NCBI GenBank assembly: GCA_963814315.1 | Contig: CAWFCG010000003.1 | Span: 1,240,001 to 1,304,000, forward strand | Source: JAFMJV01 sp963814315 | Lineage (GTDB): Bacteria; Chloroflexota; Limnocylindria; Limnocylindrales; CSP1-4 | Direction: 5' to 3' | DNA: 64,000 bases | Part shown: piece by piece, positions 9,765 to 17,549 of the stretch | How the letters are laid out: each line of letters starts with the position of its first letter | Numbering within the stretch: position 1 is the stretch's first letter | Translations under genes and position numbers: made by a program | The notes under the pieces: model-generated | Database searches by the model: none | The model's input: the letters and a program-made list of their open reading frames with translations, nothing else | What the model was told of the DNA's origin: nothing

Positions 9765-10831
9765 CAGGCTTCCCCCTTCGCGCCCTTCGGCGCGGCTGCT
9801 CCGGTGGTGCTGGCCTGCGCCTGGCCTGCGCTGACCTCGACCGGGTCGAGCCAAGCCATCTGCGAGCGCAGCTGCGCACCGACCTGCTCGATCTGATGGT
9901 CGTGGTCGGCCTGGCGCATGCGCTCGAACTCGGCACCCCCGGCGTCATACTCATTGATCCAGCGTTCGGCGAAGCGCCCCGACTGGATGTCGGTCAGGAC
10001 ATCCCTCATGGCCTGCTTGGCGCCCTCCGTCACACGCGGCCCCGAGACATAGTCGCCGTACTCGGCCGTCTCGCTGACGCTGAAGCGCATGTAGTTGAGG
10101 CCACCGCGGTACATCAGGTCCACGATGAGCTTGAGCTCGTGCATCGTCTCGAAGTAGGCCAGCTCCGGCTGGTAGCCGGCCTCGACCAGCGTCTCGAAGG
10201 CGGCCTTCACCATGGCTGAGACGCCGCCGCACAGCAGCGCCTGCTCACCGAAGAGGTCGGTCTCGGTCTCCTCGGCGAAGGTCGTCTCAAGGATGCCGGC
10301 GCGGGTGCTGCCAAGGCCACGCGCATAGGCCATGACGCGCGCGCGCGCCTTCCCGGATGGGTCCTGTTCGACCGCGAAGAGGGCGGGCACGCCACCGCCG
10401 GCCACGTAGACCGAACGCAGCAGGTGGCCCGGACCCTTGGGGGCGACCATGCCCACATCGACGTTGGCCGGCGGCACGATGCGGCCGAAGCGGATGTTGA
10501 AGCCGTGGGCGAACATCAGCAGCTGACCCGCGCGCAGGTGCGGTGCGATCTCGGCGTCGTAGAGCGACTTCTGGATGGTGTCCGGGACGGCGATCATGAT
10601 CACATCGGCGGCCTTGACCGCGTCCGCTACATCCATGACCGCGAGGCCGGCGTCCTCGGCGATGGCTCGGCTCTTGGAGGCCGGCGCCAGCCCCACGACG
10701 ACGCTGACGCCACTCTCGTGGAGGTTCAGCGCGTGCGCATGGCCCTGGCTGCCGTAGCCGATGATGGCGACGATCTGGCCGTCGAGTGCCGAGGCGTCGG
10801 CATCGTTGTCGTAGTACATCCGTGCGGGCAT
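9764..10831 (-). CDS. ilvC: Ketol-acid reductoisomerase (class I)
   Basis: A 355-residue class I KARI that isomerises and reduces acetolactate and acetohydroxybutyrate in valine and isoleucine synthesis. The Rossmann motif IIGYGSQGHAHALNL is at residues 23-37, followed by the cofactor-selecting loop GLAPASKSRA. The loop keeps the serine position but has Ala instead of the Arg common after GL. The C-terminal knotted domain shows TFAEETETDLFGEQALLCGG, EAGYQPELAYFETMHELKLI and ISETAEYG-like FSVSETAEYGDYVSGPRV, with the metal-binding acidic residues. A 30-residue Ala/Gly-rich tail ends the protein. It sits between ilvN (15-base gap) and leuA (1-base overlap). Confidence 0.97.
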   Translation of the reverse strand: MPARMYYDNDADASALDGQIVAIIGYGSQGHAHALNLHESGVSVVVGLAPASKSRAIAEDAGLAVMDVADAVKAADVIMIAVPDTIQKSLYDAEIAPHLRAGQLLMFAHGFNIRFGRIVPPANVDVGMVAPKGPGHLLRSVYVAGGGVPALFAVEQDPSGKARARVMAYARGLGSTRAGILETTFAEETETDLFGEQALLCGGVSAMVKAAFETLVEAGYQPELAYFETMHELKLIVDLMYRGGLNYMRFSVSETAEYGDYVSGPRVTEGAKQAMRDVLTDIQSGRFAERWINEYDAGGAEFERMRQADHDHQIEQVGAQLRSQMAWLDPVEVSAGQAQASTTGAAAPKGAKGEA

Positions 10832-10846
10832 GGGTTGGGCTTCCTC

Positions 10847-11506
10847 CTACTTGGCCTTGGCTGACTTGGTCGTCATGGCCGACGTGGCCGTGCTGGGCGG
10901 GATGATGGCTGGCTCAGGGCCGGCACGAAGGATGGCTTCGACATCGATGGCTGCGGAGCCACGGCCGAGGGCGATGGTGCCGGTGCGGACCATCTCCCGG
11001 ATGCCGAAGCCGGCGAGCAGGGCCACCAGCGAGTCGATCTCCTGCTCGGTGCCACTGTGCTCCACGACCACGGTCTCGGGGCCGACATCGAGGATTCGAC
11101 CCTTGTAGAGCTCGATGATGCGCAGGATCTCGCCTCGTTTGGACTCGGTGGCGCGGACCTTGACCAGCGCCAACTCGTGCTCCACGACGCCCAATTCGGG
11201 CAAGTCCTGCACCTTGAGCACGTCGATCAGGCGATAGAGCTGCTTGCTCATCTGCTCGACTGCGAAATCGTCACCCTTGAGGGTGATGGTCATTCGGCTG
11301 ATGTCGGGACGCTCGGTGTGACCCACGGCCAGCGACTCGATGTTGAAGTTGCGACTGCGGACCATGCTAGCGACTCGGTTGAGGACACCGGGCTGGTTGT
11401 TGACCAGCACCACCAGAACATGCCGATGCAATTGGCCGGAGCCGGGGACGTAGCGCTGTTTGGCGGCGTTCTTGTCAGGCGCGGCGATGGGATCGTTCAT
11501 GGCCAT
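10847..11506 (-). CDS. ilvN: Acetolactate synthase regulatory (small) subunit
   Basis: A 219-residue regulatory subunit of acetohydroxyacid synthase. The N-terminal ACT domain begins HRHVLVVLVNNQPGVLNRVA, followed by RNFNIESLAVG and ISRMTITLKGDD, where valine should bind. The second half has the conserved REILRIIELYKGRILDVG and GFGIREMVRTGTIALGRG stretches. The first 25 residues and the last 20 are not conserved. Its start lies one base beyond the ilvB stop, with GGAGG inside the end of ilvB, so the two subunits are translated as a coupled pair. Confidence 0.95.
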   Translation of the reverse strand: MAMNDPIAAPDKNAAKQRYVPGSGQLHRHVLVVLVNNQPGVLNRVASMVRSRNFNIESLAVGHTERPDISRMTITLKGDDFAVEQMSKQLYRLIDVLKVQDLPELGVVEHELALVKVRATESKRGEILRIIELYKGRILDVGPETVVVEHSGTEQEIDSLVALLAGFGIREMVRTGTIALGRGSAAIDVEAILRAGPEPAIIPPSTATSAMTTKSAKAK

Positions 11507-11507
11507 G

Positions 11508-13511
11508 CTAGTTTTCCTCCCCCTCGGCCGACGTCGTGTCGTGGGCCGATGTCGCGTCGTTGGACTCGCCCCAGTCCTCGATGAGGTCGGAGAGCCCCTT
11601 GCCGGCAGGCATCATCGGCAGCACGTTCTGCGTCTGCTCGATCTCGAACCACACCAGCGCGGGACCGTCGTGCGCCCGGGCGCCCCGGATGGCGTCGTCG
11701 ACCTCGTCAGGCCGGGTGGCCTTGAAGGTCGGCAAGCCGTAGGCCTCGGCCAGCGTGTCCCACTTGGGCGCCGGCAGGTCACTGGAGTGGTAGTTGCCGC
11801 CATAGACGATCTCCTGCCACTGGCGGATCATGCCCAGCTTCTTGTTGTCCATGAGCGCGATCTTCACGGGGATGTGATCGACCGCAACGGTGAGCATCTC
11901 CTGCACGGTCATCTGCAACCCTCCGTCGCCAACGACAGCCCAGGTCTCCTTGTCGGGTCGTCCCAACGCGGCACCCATGGCGGCCGGTAGCCCGAAGCCC
12001 ATGGTCCCAAGACCACCCGATGAAAGGTGGCTGTTGGGACGCTTGAAGCCGGCGTAGCGGGCCAGCCACATCTGGTGCTGGCCGACATCCGACACCAGCG
12101 TGGCGTCGTGATCGGTCAGCTCACCCAGTCGTGAGATGACGTAGTCGGCCGTGAGGATGCCGTCCTTCCATCGACCCGAGCCGTGCCATGACTGAGCCTC
12201 CGAGCCGCTGCGCCACTCGGCCAACTCATCGAAGTAAGCCCGGCGTGTGGCCGGATCGACCTCCGGGACAGCCTTGATGAAGGCGCGCAGGACGCTGCCG
12301 ACATCGCCCACGATGGGGATATCCACGGCTACGTTCTTGCCGATCTCCGAGGGGTCGATGTCGACGTGGATGATGCGAGCATGCGGCGCGTAGGTGCTGA
12401 CCGCGCCGGTGACCCGATCGTCGAAGCGCATCCCTAACGCGATGAGCAAGTCGGACGACTGGATGGCCTTGTTGACGTGCTTCCAGCCGTGCATACCCAT
12501 GTAGCCGTATGACAGGGGGTCAGTCTCGTCCATGGCGCCCACGCCCAGCAGCGTATGCGTGACGGGGATCTGCGCCTTGTGGGCGAAGGTCCGCAAATCG
12601 TCGGTAGCGTCGGCGATGAGCACGCCATGGCCGGCCAGGATCACTGGCCGCTCGGCCGCAGCGATGGCCCTGGCGGCCACCTTCACCTGTCGCGGATGAC
12701 CGTCATAACGGGGCTTGAATCCGGGCAGGTCGAGCGTGGTGGGGTTCTGCGCCTGCGTCTCAGCGGTGAGAGCATCCTTGGTGAAGTCGACGTGGACAGG
12801 CCCCGGCCGACCGCTGCGGGCGATGTGGAAGGCCTCGGCGATGACGCGCGGGATGTCATCGGCTTTTCGGACCAGGTAGTTGTGCTTGGTCATCGGCAGC
12901 GTGATGCCGCTGATGTCGATCTCCTGGAAGGCGTCCTTGCCCAGCAGTGCGCCGGGCACGTTGCCGGTCAGCGCCACCATCGGCACCGAGTCGAGCTGTG
13001 CGGTGGCGATGCCGGTCACGAGGTTGGTGGCACCGGGACCGGACGTCCCCAGGCAGACGCCGACTCGACCGCTGGCCCGGGCGTAGCCATCAGCAGCATG
13101 CGCGGCTCCCTGCTCGTGGCGGACGAGGATGGTACGCAGCTCGGGGTAGTCAGCCCAGACGTCGTAGAGCGGCAGGATCACCCCGCCGGGATAGCCGAAG
13201 ATGACGTCCACCCCCTGGTGGATGAGCGCTTGGCAGAGCGCATCGGCGCCGATGCGGGTGCGATGCTCGATGCGTGCCTGGTGCAACATTTCGGCGCGTG
13301 CCTTTTCCACCGCCGCCGTCTCAGCGGTACCCGGATTGGGCAGGTGTCGCCCGCGGGTCCGGGGTTCGGCAGCCGAGGCGGTGCCGTTGGCCTTCTTGGT
13401 CCCGTTGACGCCCTTGGGCCCGCTTTCGGCCGAGGCATCGGTAGCGGTGGCGATAGGCCCGCCCTGCTTGATCGGCGGTGCCGCCGCAGCCTTCGTCTTC
13501 GTGCTGGTCAT
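11508..13511 (-). CDS. ilvB: Acetolactate synthase catalytic subunit with a long N-terminal extension
   Basis: A 667-residue thiamin diphosphate enzyme that makes acetolactate or acetohydroxybutyrate from pyruvate. The catalytic part starts near residue 87 (RIGADALCQALIHQGVDVIF). Glu133 in VRHEQGAAHAADGYAR is the cofactor-activating glutamate. The FAD/central domain and the C-terminal ThDP motif (VVGDGGLQMTVQEM ... DNKKLGMIRQWQ) are intact. The first 86 residues are low-complexity (Ala, Gly, Thr, Lys, Pro) and have no counterpart in typical IlvB. The start is the only ATG near the leader end and is preceded by GGGAAGGG. It is the first structural gene of the operon behind the leader at 13512-13840. 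Confidence 0.96.
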   Translation of the reverse strand: MTSTKTKAAAAPPIKQGGPIATATDASAESGPKGVNGTKKANGTASAAEPRTRGRHLPNPGTAETAAVEKARAEMLHQARIEHRTRIGADALCQALIHQGVDVIFGYPGGVILPLYDVWADYPELRTILVRHEQGAAHAADGYARASGRVGVCLGTSGPGATNLVTGIATAQLDSVPMVALTGNVPGALLGKDAFQEIDISGITLPMTKHNYLVRKADDIPRVIAEAFHIARSGRPGPVHVDFTKDALTAETQAQNPTTLDLPGFKPRYDGHPRQVKVAARAIAAAERPVILAGHGVLIADATDDLRTFAHKAQIPVTHTLLGVGAMDETDPLSYGYMGMHGWKHVNKAIQSSDLLIALGMRFDDRVTGAVSTYAPHARIIHVDIDPSEIGKNVAVDIPIVGDVGSVLRAFIKAVPEVDPATRRAYFDELAEWRSGSEAQSWHGSGRWKDGILTADYVISRLGELTDHDATLVSDVGQHQMWLARYAGFKRPNSHLSSGGLGTMGFGLPAAMGAALGRPDKETWAVVGDGGLQMTVQEMLTVAVDHIPVKIALMDNKKLGMIRQWQEIVYGGNYHSSDLPAPKWDTLAEAYGLPTFKATRPDEVDDAIRGARAHDGPALVWFEIEQTQNVLPMMPAGKGLSDLIEDWGESNDATSAHDTTSAEGEEN

Positions 13512-13552
13512 GGGTGCTGCCCTTCCCTAGGTGATCACGTTCAAGGTCTCCG

Positions 13553-13588
13553 ACACAACAAAGACCCTCGCCGTTCCCGGCGAGGGTC
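13553..13588 (-). terminator. Leader terminator (attenuator) of the ilvB operon
   Basis: On the minus strand GACCCTCGCC and GGCGAGGGTC form a perfect 10-bp stem around a 6-base loop, followed at once by TTTGTTGT. The hairpin lies 42 bases before the ilvB start and 35 bases after the stop of the leader ORF. It therefore sits where an intrinsic terminator in an attenuator belongs. A second hairpin (GGCTCCC-GGT-GGGAGCC) lies inside the end of the leader ORF and could be part of alternative folding. Confidence 0.75.
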
Positions 13589-13622
13589 CTGGGTGGTTCG
13601 ACGTCCGTCGCGCCTCGCGGCG

Positions 13623-13808
13623 CTATCTCCGCCTACTCCCAGGCTCCCACCGGGAGCCGGTAATCAGGCCGATAAGCTCGAGGGCGATGGCCTCGAGCTT
13701 GCCAAGAAGGGATACCTCTACAGGCTGGGACAGGCGCACATGCACACGCGTGCCGTCACCGCGAACCGCGATCGCGACAAGATTGCGCTGCCGTTCGGTC
13801 TGGCCCAT
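13623..13808 (-). CDS. Candidate leader peptide / small protein rich in Leu, Ile and Val
   Basis: A 61-residue open frame in the ilvB leader. It begins MGQTERQRNLVAIAV with AAGGAG 12 bases upstream. Residues 37-51 (SLLGKLEAIALELIG, continuing LIT) are packed with branched-chain residues. It ends in a basic tail and stops 35 bases before a terminator hairpin. The composition and position fit a ribosome-mediated attenuator in which stalling at Leu/Ile/Val codons prevents termination. It is longer than classic leader peptides, so a small functional protein is the alternative. Confidence 0.5.
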   Translation of the reverse strand: MGQTERQRNLVAIAVRGDGTRVHVRLSQPVEVSLLGKLEAIALELIGLITGSRWEPGSRRR

Positions 13809-13846
13809 CTGCGAAAAACGCTCCTTCTCTGGAGAGATATGGCACG

Positions 13847-13876
13847 ACTGTACACGCTTCGGCAGCCTCGTGTCCA
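13847..13876 (-). promoter_or_regulatory. Probable promoter of the ilvB operon
   Basis: Reading the minus strand, TGGACA (5 of 6 matches to TTGACA) is followed after 18 bases by TACAGT (4 of 6 to TATAAT). Transcription would start near 13840, giving a leader of about 330 bases before ilvB that contains the small ORF and the terminator hairpin. Confidence 0.5.
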
Positions 13877-13908
13877 GCACGGCCGTTGGTCCTGTCGGCG
13901 CTTGCCCG

Positions 13909-14211
13909 ATGGTGGTGGCCGATCCGCTGCAAGTCCTCCTTGGTCTGGGACCAAGGCCGAGGCGCTCGCGCAAGGACGAGGTCGACCGGTGTCTCGACCG
14001 CTACTTCTGCGATCGACCCGATGGACGCGCGGTGGTCACCGAGTTCGCACAGACGATCGGTGCCGCTGTCCCGGCTCGAACGGCGGATGCGCACGCGGCA
14101 CTGGTGGAAGATCACGGTTGGCCTGGGGCAGCCATCATCTGGTGCGATGTCGTGAACGGACAAGCTCGACTACGGCGGGAGCCACCACGCGGCATCTCCG
14201 TCAGCCGCTGA
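13909..14211 (+). CDS. Hypothetical protein of about 100 residues
   Basis: The plus frame from the ATG at 13909 to TGA at 14211 encodes a protein-like sequence: MVVADPLQVLLGLGPRPRRS, then KDEVDRCLDRYFCDRPDGRA, TEFAQTIGAAVPARTADAHA and ALVEDHGWPGAAIIWCDVV. Hydrophobic and charged residues alternate as in a folded protein, and codon use is like the neighbours. There is no clear ribosome binding site, and the frame is open upstream, so the start is uncertain. It is divergent from the ilvB leader. No family is recognised. Confidence 0.4.
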   Translation: MVVADPLQVLLGLGPRPRRSRKDEVDRCLDRYFCDRPDGRAVVTEFAQTIGAAVPARTADAHAALVEDHGWPGAAIIWCDVVNGQARLRREPPRGISVSR

Positions 14212-14342
14212 GCTGCCACCCGGCTGGTGAGCCGGCGCTGATACCACGAGGCATCGACGTCAAGCGCCGGTCGAACGGCGAACGGGCACAATGTGGACGA
14301 CACCAGCACTCTCCCACTCCCCAAGCACCAGGAGGTGACGAC

Positions 14343-15341
14343 GTGGTTGGCATCGGCATCATCGGCACCGGCAAGCAGGGCGCAGACCACGCCCGCCGCA
14401 TCGCATCGCTGGGCGACAAGGCCCGCTTGGTGACGGTACACGATCTCGACGGCGACGCCGCGCGGGCGGTCGCGGACGAGTGCGGTGCCCAAGTGGCCGG
14501 GAGCGATCAGTCGCTCATCGAGGACCCCGCGGTGGACGCCGTCATCATCGCCTCGCTCACCGGGACCCACGTCCCCCTCGTGCTGGCCTGCATCGAGGCC
14601 CGCAAGCCTGTACTCACCGAAAAGCCTCTGGGTATCACGGTCGCCAGCTGCGAGCTCGTCCTCGACGCCGAGATCGCCGCCGGCCGCCGCTACGCCACCG
14701 TCGGCTTCATGCGCCGCTTCGATCCTGAGTACCGCCGCCTGAAGGACACCGTGGACGCCGGCACCATCGGTACGCCGCTGGTCATCCATTGCATCCACCG
14801 CAATCCGTCGGTGCCAGCGACCCATCACACTCGCCAGACGCTCACCGACACGGTGGTCCACGAGATCGACGTGGCGCGCTGGCTGCTGGGCGAGGAGATC
14901 GTCAGCGTGGCTCTGGAAAAGCCGCGACACCGGCCTAGTGTCAGCCACCAGCTGGCTGACCCGGTGCTGGTGCGACTGGAGGCTAGGCATGGTGCTCGTG
15001 TCGACGTCGAGGTCTTCGCCAATGCCGGCTATGGCTACGACGTCCGCTGCGAGGTCCTCGGTGAGAAGGGCTACGTCTCCATGGGCGCTGGGCCACATGC
15101 ACTCGTGACGACCGACACCGCTGCCGAGCAGGGACTCCCGCCGGACTGGCTGACACGCTTCAGGCCGGCCTACGATGCCGAGATCAGCCACTGGGTGGAC
15201 GACATCGGCGGTTCCGAACCCTCCCCCAGTTCGTGGGATGGCTACGCCGCCACGGTAGTCGCGGAGGCCCTCGTGCGTGCCCTCCAGACCGGCCATCGCG
15301 AGGCCGTCTCGGTCGGCCCACGACCCGAGCTCTACCGCTGA
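14343..15341 (+). CDS. Gfo/Idh/MocA-family oxidoreductase (inositol 2-dehydrogenase-like)
   Basis: A 332-residue NAD(P)-dependent sugar or cyclitol dehydrogenase. The N-terminal Rossmann fold has VGIGIIGTGKQGADHARRI, then VDAVIIASLTGTHVPLVLAC and the family motif KPVLTEKPLGI with the catalytic-region EKP. The C-terminal domain contains GFMRRFDPEYRRLK and TVVHEIDVARWLLGEE (His in the HEID motif). This pattern resembles myo-inositol 2-dehydrogenases, but the true substrate is unknown. The start GTG at 14343 follows AGGAGGTGA at ideal spacing. The frame is open far upstream only because of base composition. It precedes leuC by 106 bases. Confidence 0.9.
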   Translation: MVGIGIIGTGKQGADHARRIASLGDKARLVTVHDLDGDAARAVADECGAQVAGSDQSLIEDPAVDAVIIASLTGTHVPLVLACIEARKPVLTEKPLGITVASCELVLDAEIAAGRRYATVGFMRRFDPEYRRLKDTVDAGTIGTPLVIHCIHRNPSVPATHHTRQTLTDTVVHEIDVARWLLGEEIVSVALEKPRHRPSVSHQLADPVLVRLEARHGARVDVEVFANAGYGYDVRCEVLGEKGYVSMGAGPHALVTTDTAAEQGLPPDWLTRFRPAYDAEISHWVDDIGGSEPSPSSWDGYAATVVAEALVRALQTGHREAVSVGPRPELYR

Positions 15342-15435
15342 ATCGGGACCTCCGCACCAAACCCAAGAGCTCTTCACGGCCAGGCCCTCACGCCACACCA
15401 TCACATCAGCCGACCGGCGCAGCTCGCGCCTCTGC

Positions 15436-15441
15436 TACGCT
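15436..15441 (+). promoter_or_regulatory. -10 box (TACGCT) for leaderless leuC
   Basis: TACGCT lies six bases before the leuC ATG, and no Shine-Dalgarno sequence intervenes. Transcription would begin at or next to the start codon. Confidence 0.45.
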
Positions 15442-15447
15442 CCGAAC

Positions 15448-16896
15448 ATGTCCGAACATGCCCGTGCCCCGCGCACTCTGGTCCAGAAGATCTGGGACGA
15501 TCACGTCGTCCATGAGGAGCCTGGCGCTCCCACCGTCATCGGTATCGATCTCCATCTCATCCACGAGGTGACCAGCCCTCAGGCCTTCGAGGGCCTGCGA
15601 CGCCGCGGCCTCGGCGCACGTCACCCCGAGCGCACTATCGCCACGGCCGACCACTCCACGCCGACCCACGATCGCTCCCTGCCGATCCTCGACCAGCAGG
15701 GCGCCTACCAGCTGGCCAAGCTGCAATCCAACTGTGAGCAGTTCGGCATCCCGCTCTATGCGCTCGGCTCAGACCGCCAGGGCATCGTCCACGTCATCGG
15801 CCCCGAGCTGGGCCTGACCCAGCCGGGCATGACCATCGTCTGCGGCGATTCACATACCGCCACACACGGCGCCTTCGGCGCGCTGGCCTTCGGCATCGGC
15901 ACCAGCGAGGTGGAGATGGTGCTGGCGACCCAGACGCTGCTGCAGCGGCCCTTGAGGACGTACCAGGTCCAAGTCGATGGCAGGCTGGCCCCAGGCGTGA
16001 CATCCAAGGACATCATCCTCAACCTCATCTCGAGGATCGGCGTCGGTGGAGGCACCGGGCACGTCTTCGAGTTCAGCGGCGAGGGCATCGAGGCGCTGAC
16101 GATGGAGCAGCGCATGACCATCTGCAACATGTCCATCGAGGGCGGCGCGCGAGCCGGCCTCATGGCACCCGATGACACCACCTTCGAGTACGTCGCTGGC
16201 CGACCGCACGCACCACAAGGCAAGGCCTTCGACCAGGCCGTCGAGCACTGGCGTCGCCTCCCCGGTGACCCCGGGGCCAGCTACTCCAAGTCGATCACCA
16301 TCGATGCCGACAAGTTGGAGCCGATGATCACGTACGGTACCAACCCGGGAATGGGCATGGGCATCACCGAGCGCGTTCCCAGACCCGACGACGCCGGCAG
16401 CGATCAGGAACGCCGCACGCTGGAGAAGGCGCTCGCCTACATGGACCTGCAGCCGGGCGAGCCGCTACTGGGTCACAGGGTCGATACCGTCTTCATCGGC
16501 TCCTGCACCAATAGCCGTATCAGCGACCTGCGCCAGGCAGCGGAGCTAGTGAAAGGCCGCCAGTTCGCGAGCGGCATCCGCGTCATGGTCGTGCCCGGCT
16601 CGCAGCCGGTGAAGATCCAGGCAGAGCAGGAGGGCATTGCCGACATCTTCCGTGCCGCCGGCGCCGACTGGCGAGAGGCCGGCTGCTCCATGTGCATCGC
16701 CATGAACGGTGACCAGGGCGACCCCGGCGAGTACATCATCAGCACCAGCAACCGCAACTTCGAAGGGCGGCAGGGCAAGGGTGCGCGCACCTTCCTGGTT
16801 TCGCCGCTGACGGCCGCCGCCACGGCACTGACGGGCGTCGTCAGCGATCCGCGCGTACTCCTCGACCGCGATCCGGTCGTGGTGGGAGGGAAGTAA
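15448..16896 (+). CDS. leuC: 3-isopropylmalate dehydratase, large subunit
   Basis: A 482-residue aconitase-family subunit that interconverts 2- and 3-isopropylmalate with LeuD. It shows LVQKIWDDHVV, IDLHLIHEVTSPQAFEGL, the TADHSTPT motif, VCGDSHTATHGAFGALAFGI and IGVGGGTGHVFEF. The [4Fe-4S] ligands are the Cys in GSCTNSRISDL and the two in AGCSMCIAMN. I set the start at the ATG 15448. Earlier in-frame codons encode a non-conserved stretch, and a TACGCT box lies six bases upstream. leuD follows after two bases. Confidence 0.96.
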   Translation: MSEHARAPRTLVQKIWDDHVVHEEPGAPTVIGIDLHLIHEVTSPQAFEGLRRRGLGARHPERTIATADHSTPTHDRSLPILDQQGAYQLAKLQSNCEQFGIPLYALGSDRQGIVHVIGPELGLTQPGMTIVCGDSHTATHGAFGALAFGIGTSEVEMVLATQTLLQRPLRTYQVQVDGRLAPGVTSKDIILNLISRIGVGGGTGHVFEFSGEGIEALTMEQRMTICNMSIEGGARAGLMAPDDTTFEYVAGRPHAPQGKAFDQAVEHWRRLPGDPGASYSKSITIDADKLEPMITYGTNPGMGMGITERVPRPDDAGSDQERRTLEKALAYMDLQPGEPLLGHRVDTVFIGSCTNSRISDLRQAAELVKGRQFASGIRVMVVPGSQPVKIQAEQEGIADIFRAAGADWREAGCSMCIAMNGDQGDPGEYIISTSNRNFEGRQGKGARTFLVSPLTAAATALTGVVSDPRVLLDRDPVVVGGK

Positions 16897-16898
16897 CC

Positions 16899-17522
16899 AT
16901 GGCCGAACCATTCAGCACTTTCACCAGTGCCGTCATCCCGCTGCCCGCCGAGAACATCGATACCGACCAGATCATCCCCGCGCGCTTCCTCAAGACCACC
17001 GAGAAATCCGGCCTCGCCGACGCACTGTTCTACGACTGGCGTTATGACGAGAAGGGTGAACCTCGCCCTGACTTCGTCATCAACGACTTGCGCATGCAAG
17101 GCCGCCAGGTATTGCTCGCGGGCGACAACTTCGGAGCCGGCTCTTCGCGCGAACATGCCCCCTGGGCACTGACCTCGTGGGGCATCCGGGCCATCATCTC
17201 CACGAGCTTCGCGGACATCTTCCGCAGCAACTCACTGAAGAACGGCCTGCTGCCGATCGTCGTCGACGAGGACACGCATCGCCAGCTATTCGACCAGTTC
17301 ACAGCCGACCGTGACCTGCAGGTCACGGTCGATCTCGAGGCACTCGTGGTGCATCTACCCGACGATCAGGACGTGCCCTTCGACGTCGACCCCTTCGCAC
17401 GCGAGATGCTCCTGGAGGGCAAGGATGAGATCGGCTGGCTGCTCGACCGTAGGGCGGCCATCGACACCTGGGAAGCTGACCACCCCGCCCGTATCGACAC
17501 CCGACCCATCGACGCCGCCTGA
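16899..17522 (+). CDS. leuD: 3-isopropylmalate dehydratase, small subunit
   Basis: A 207-residue swivel subunit of isopropylmalate isomerase. It carries the family blocks VIPLPAENIDTDQIIPARFL, LLAGDNFGAGSSREHAPWAL and ISTSFADIFRSNSLKNGLLP. The ribosome binding site GGGAGG lies within the last codons of leuC, and the gap is two bases, so the subunits are made together. ilvD follows after 27 bases. Confidence 0.96.
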   Translation: MAEPFSTFTSAVIPLPAENIDTDQIIPARFLKTTEKSGLADALFYDWRYDEKGEPRPDFVINDLRMQGRQVLLAGDNFGAGSSREHAPWALTSWGIRAIISTSFADIFRSNSLKNGLLPIVVDEDTHRQLFDQFTADRDLQVTVDLEALVVHLPDDQDVPFDVDPFAREMLLEGKDEIGWLLDRRAAIDTWEADHPARIDTRPIDAA

Positions 17523-17549
17523 CCGCGGCCACGCCAGGAGACCGACGCC

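Noticed and set aside
13563..13620. T-box riboswitch before ilvB, suggested by GGGTGG near the hairpin
   Set aside because: GGGTGGTTCG is on the plus strand and on the wrong side of the terminator for ilvB. The minus strand lacks the AGGGTGGNACCGCG box and stem I features.
12555..14342. 596-codon upstream extension of the Gfo/Idh gene, opposite ilvB
   Set aside because: It is open only because of GC-rich third positions. It lies antisense to ilvB and its leader. A GTG with AGGAGGTGA at 14343 matches the conserved N-terminus.
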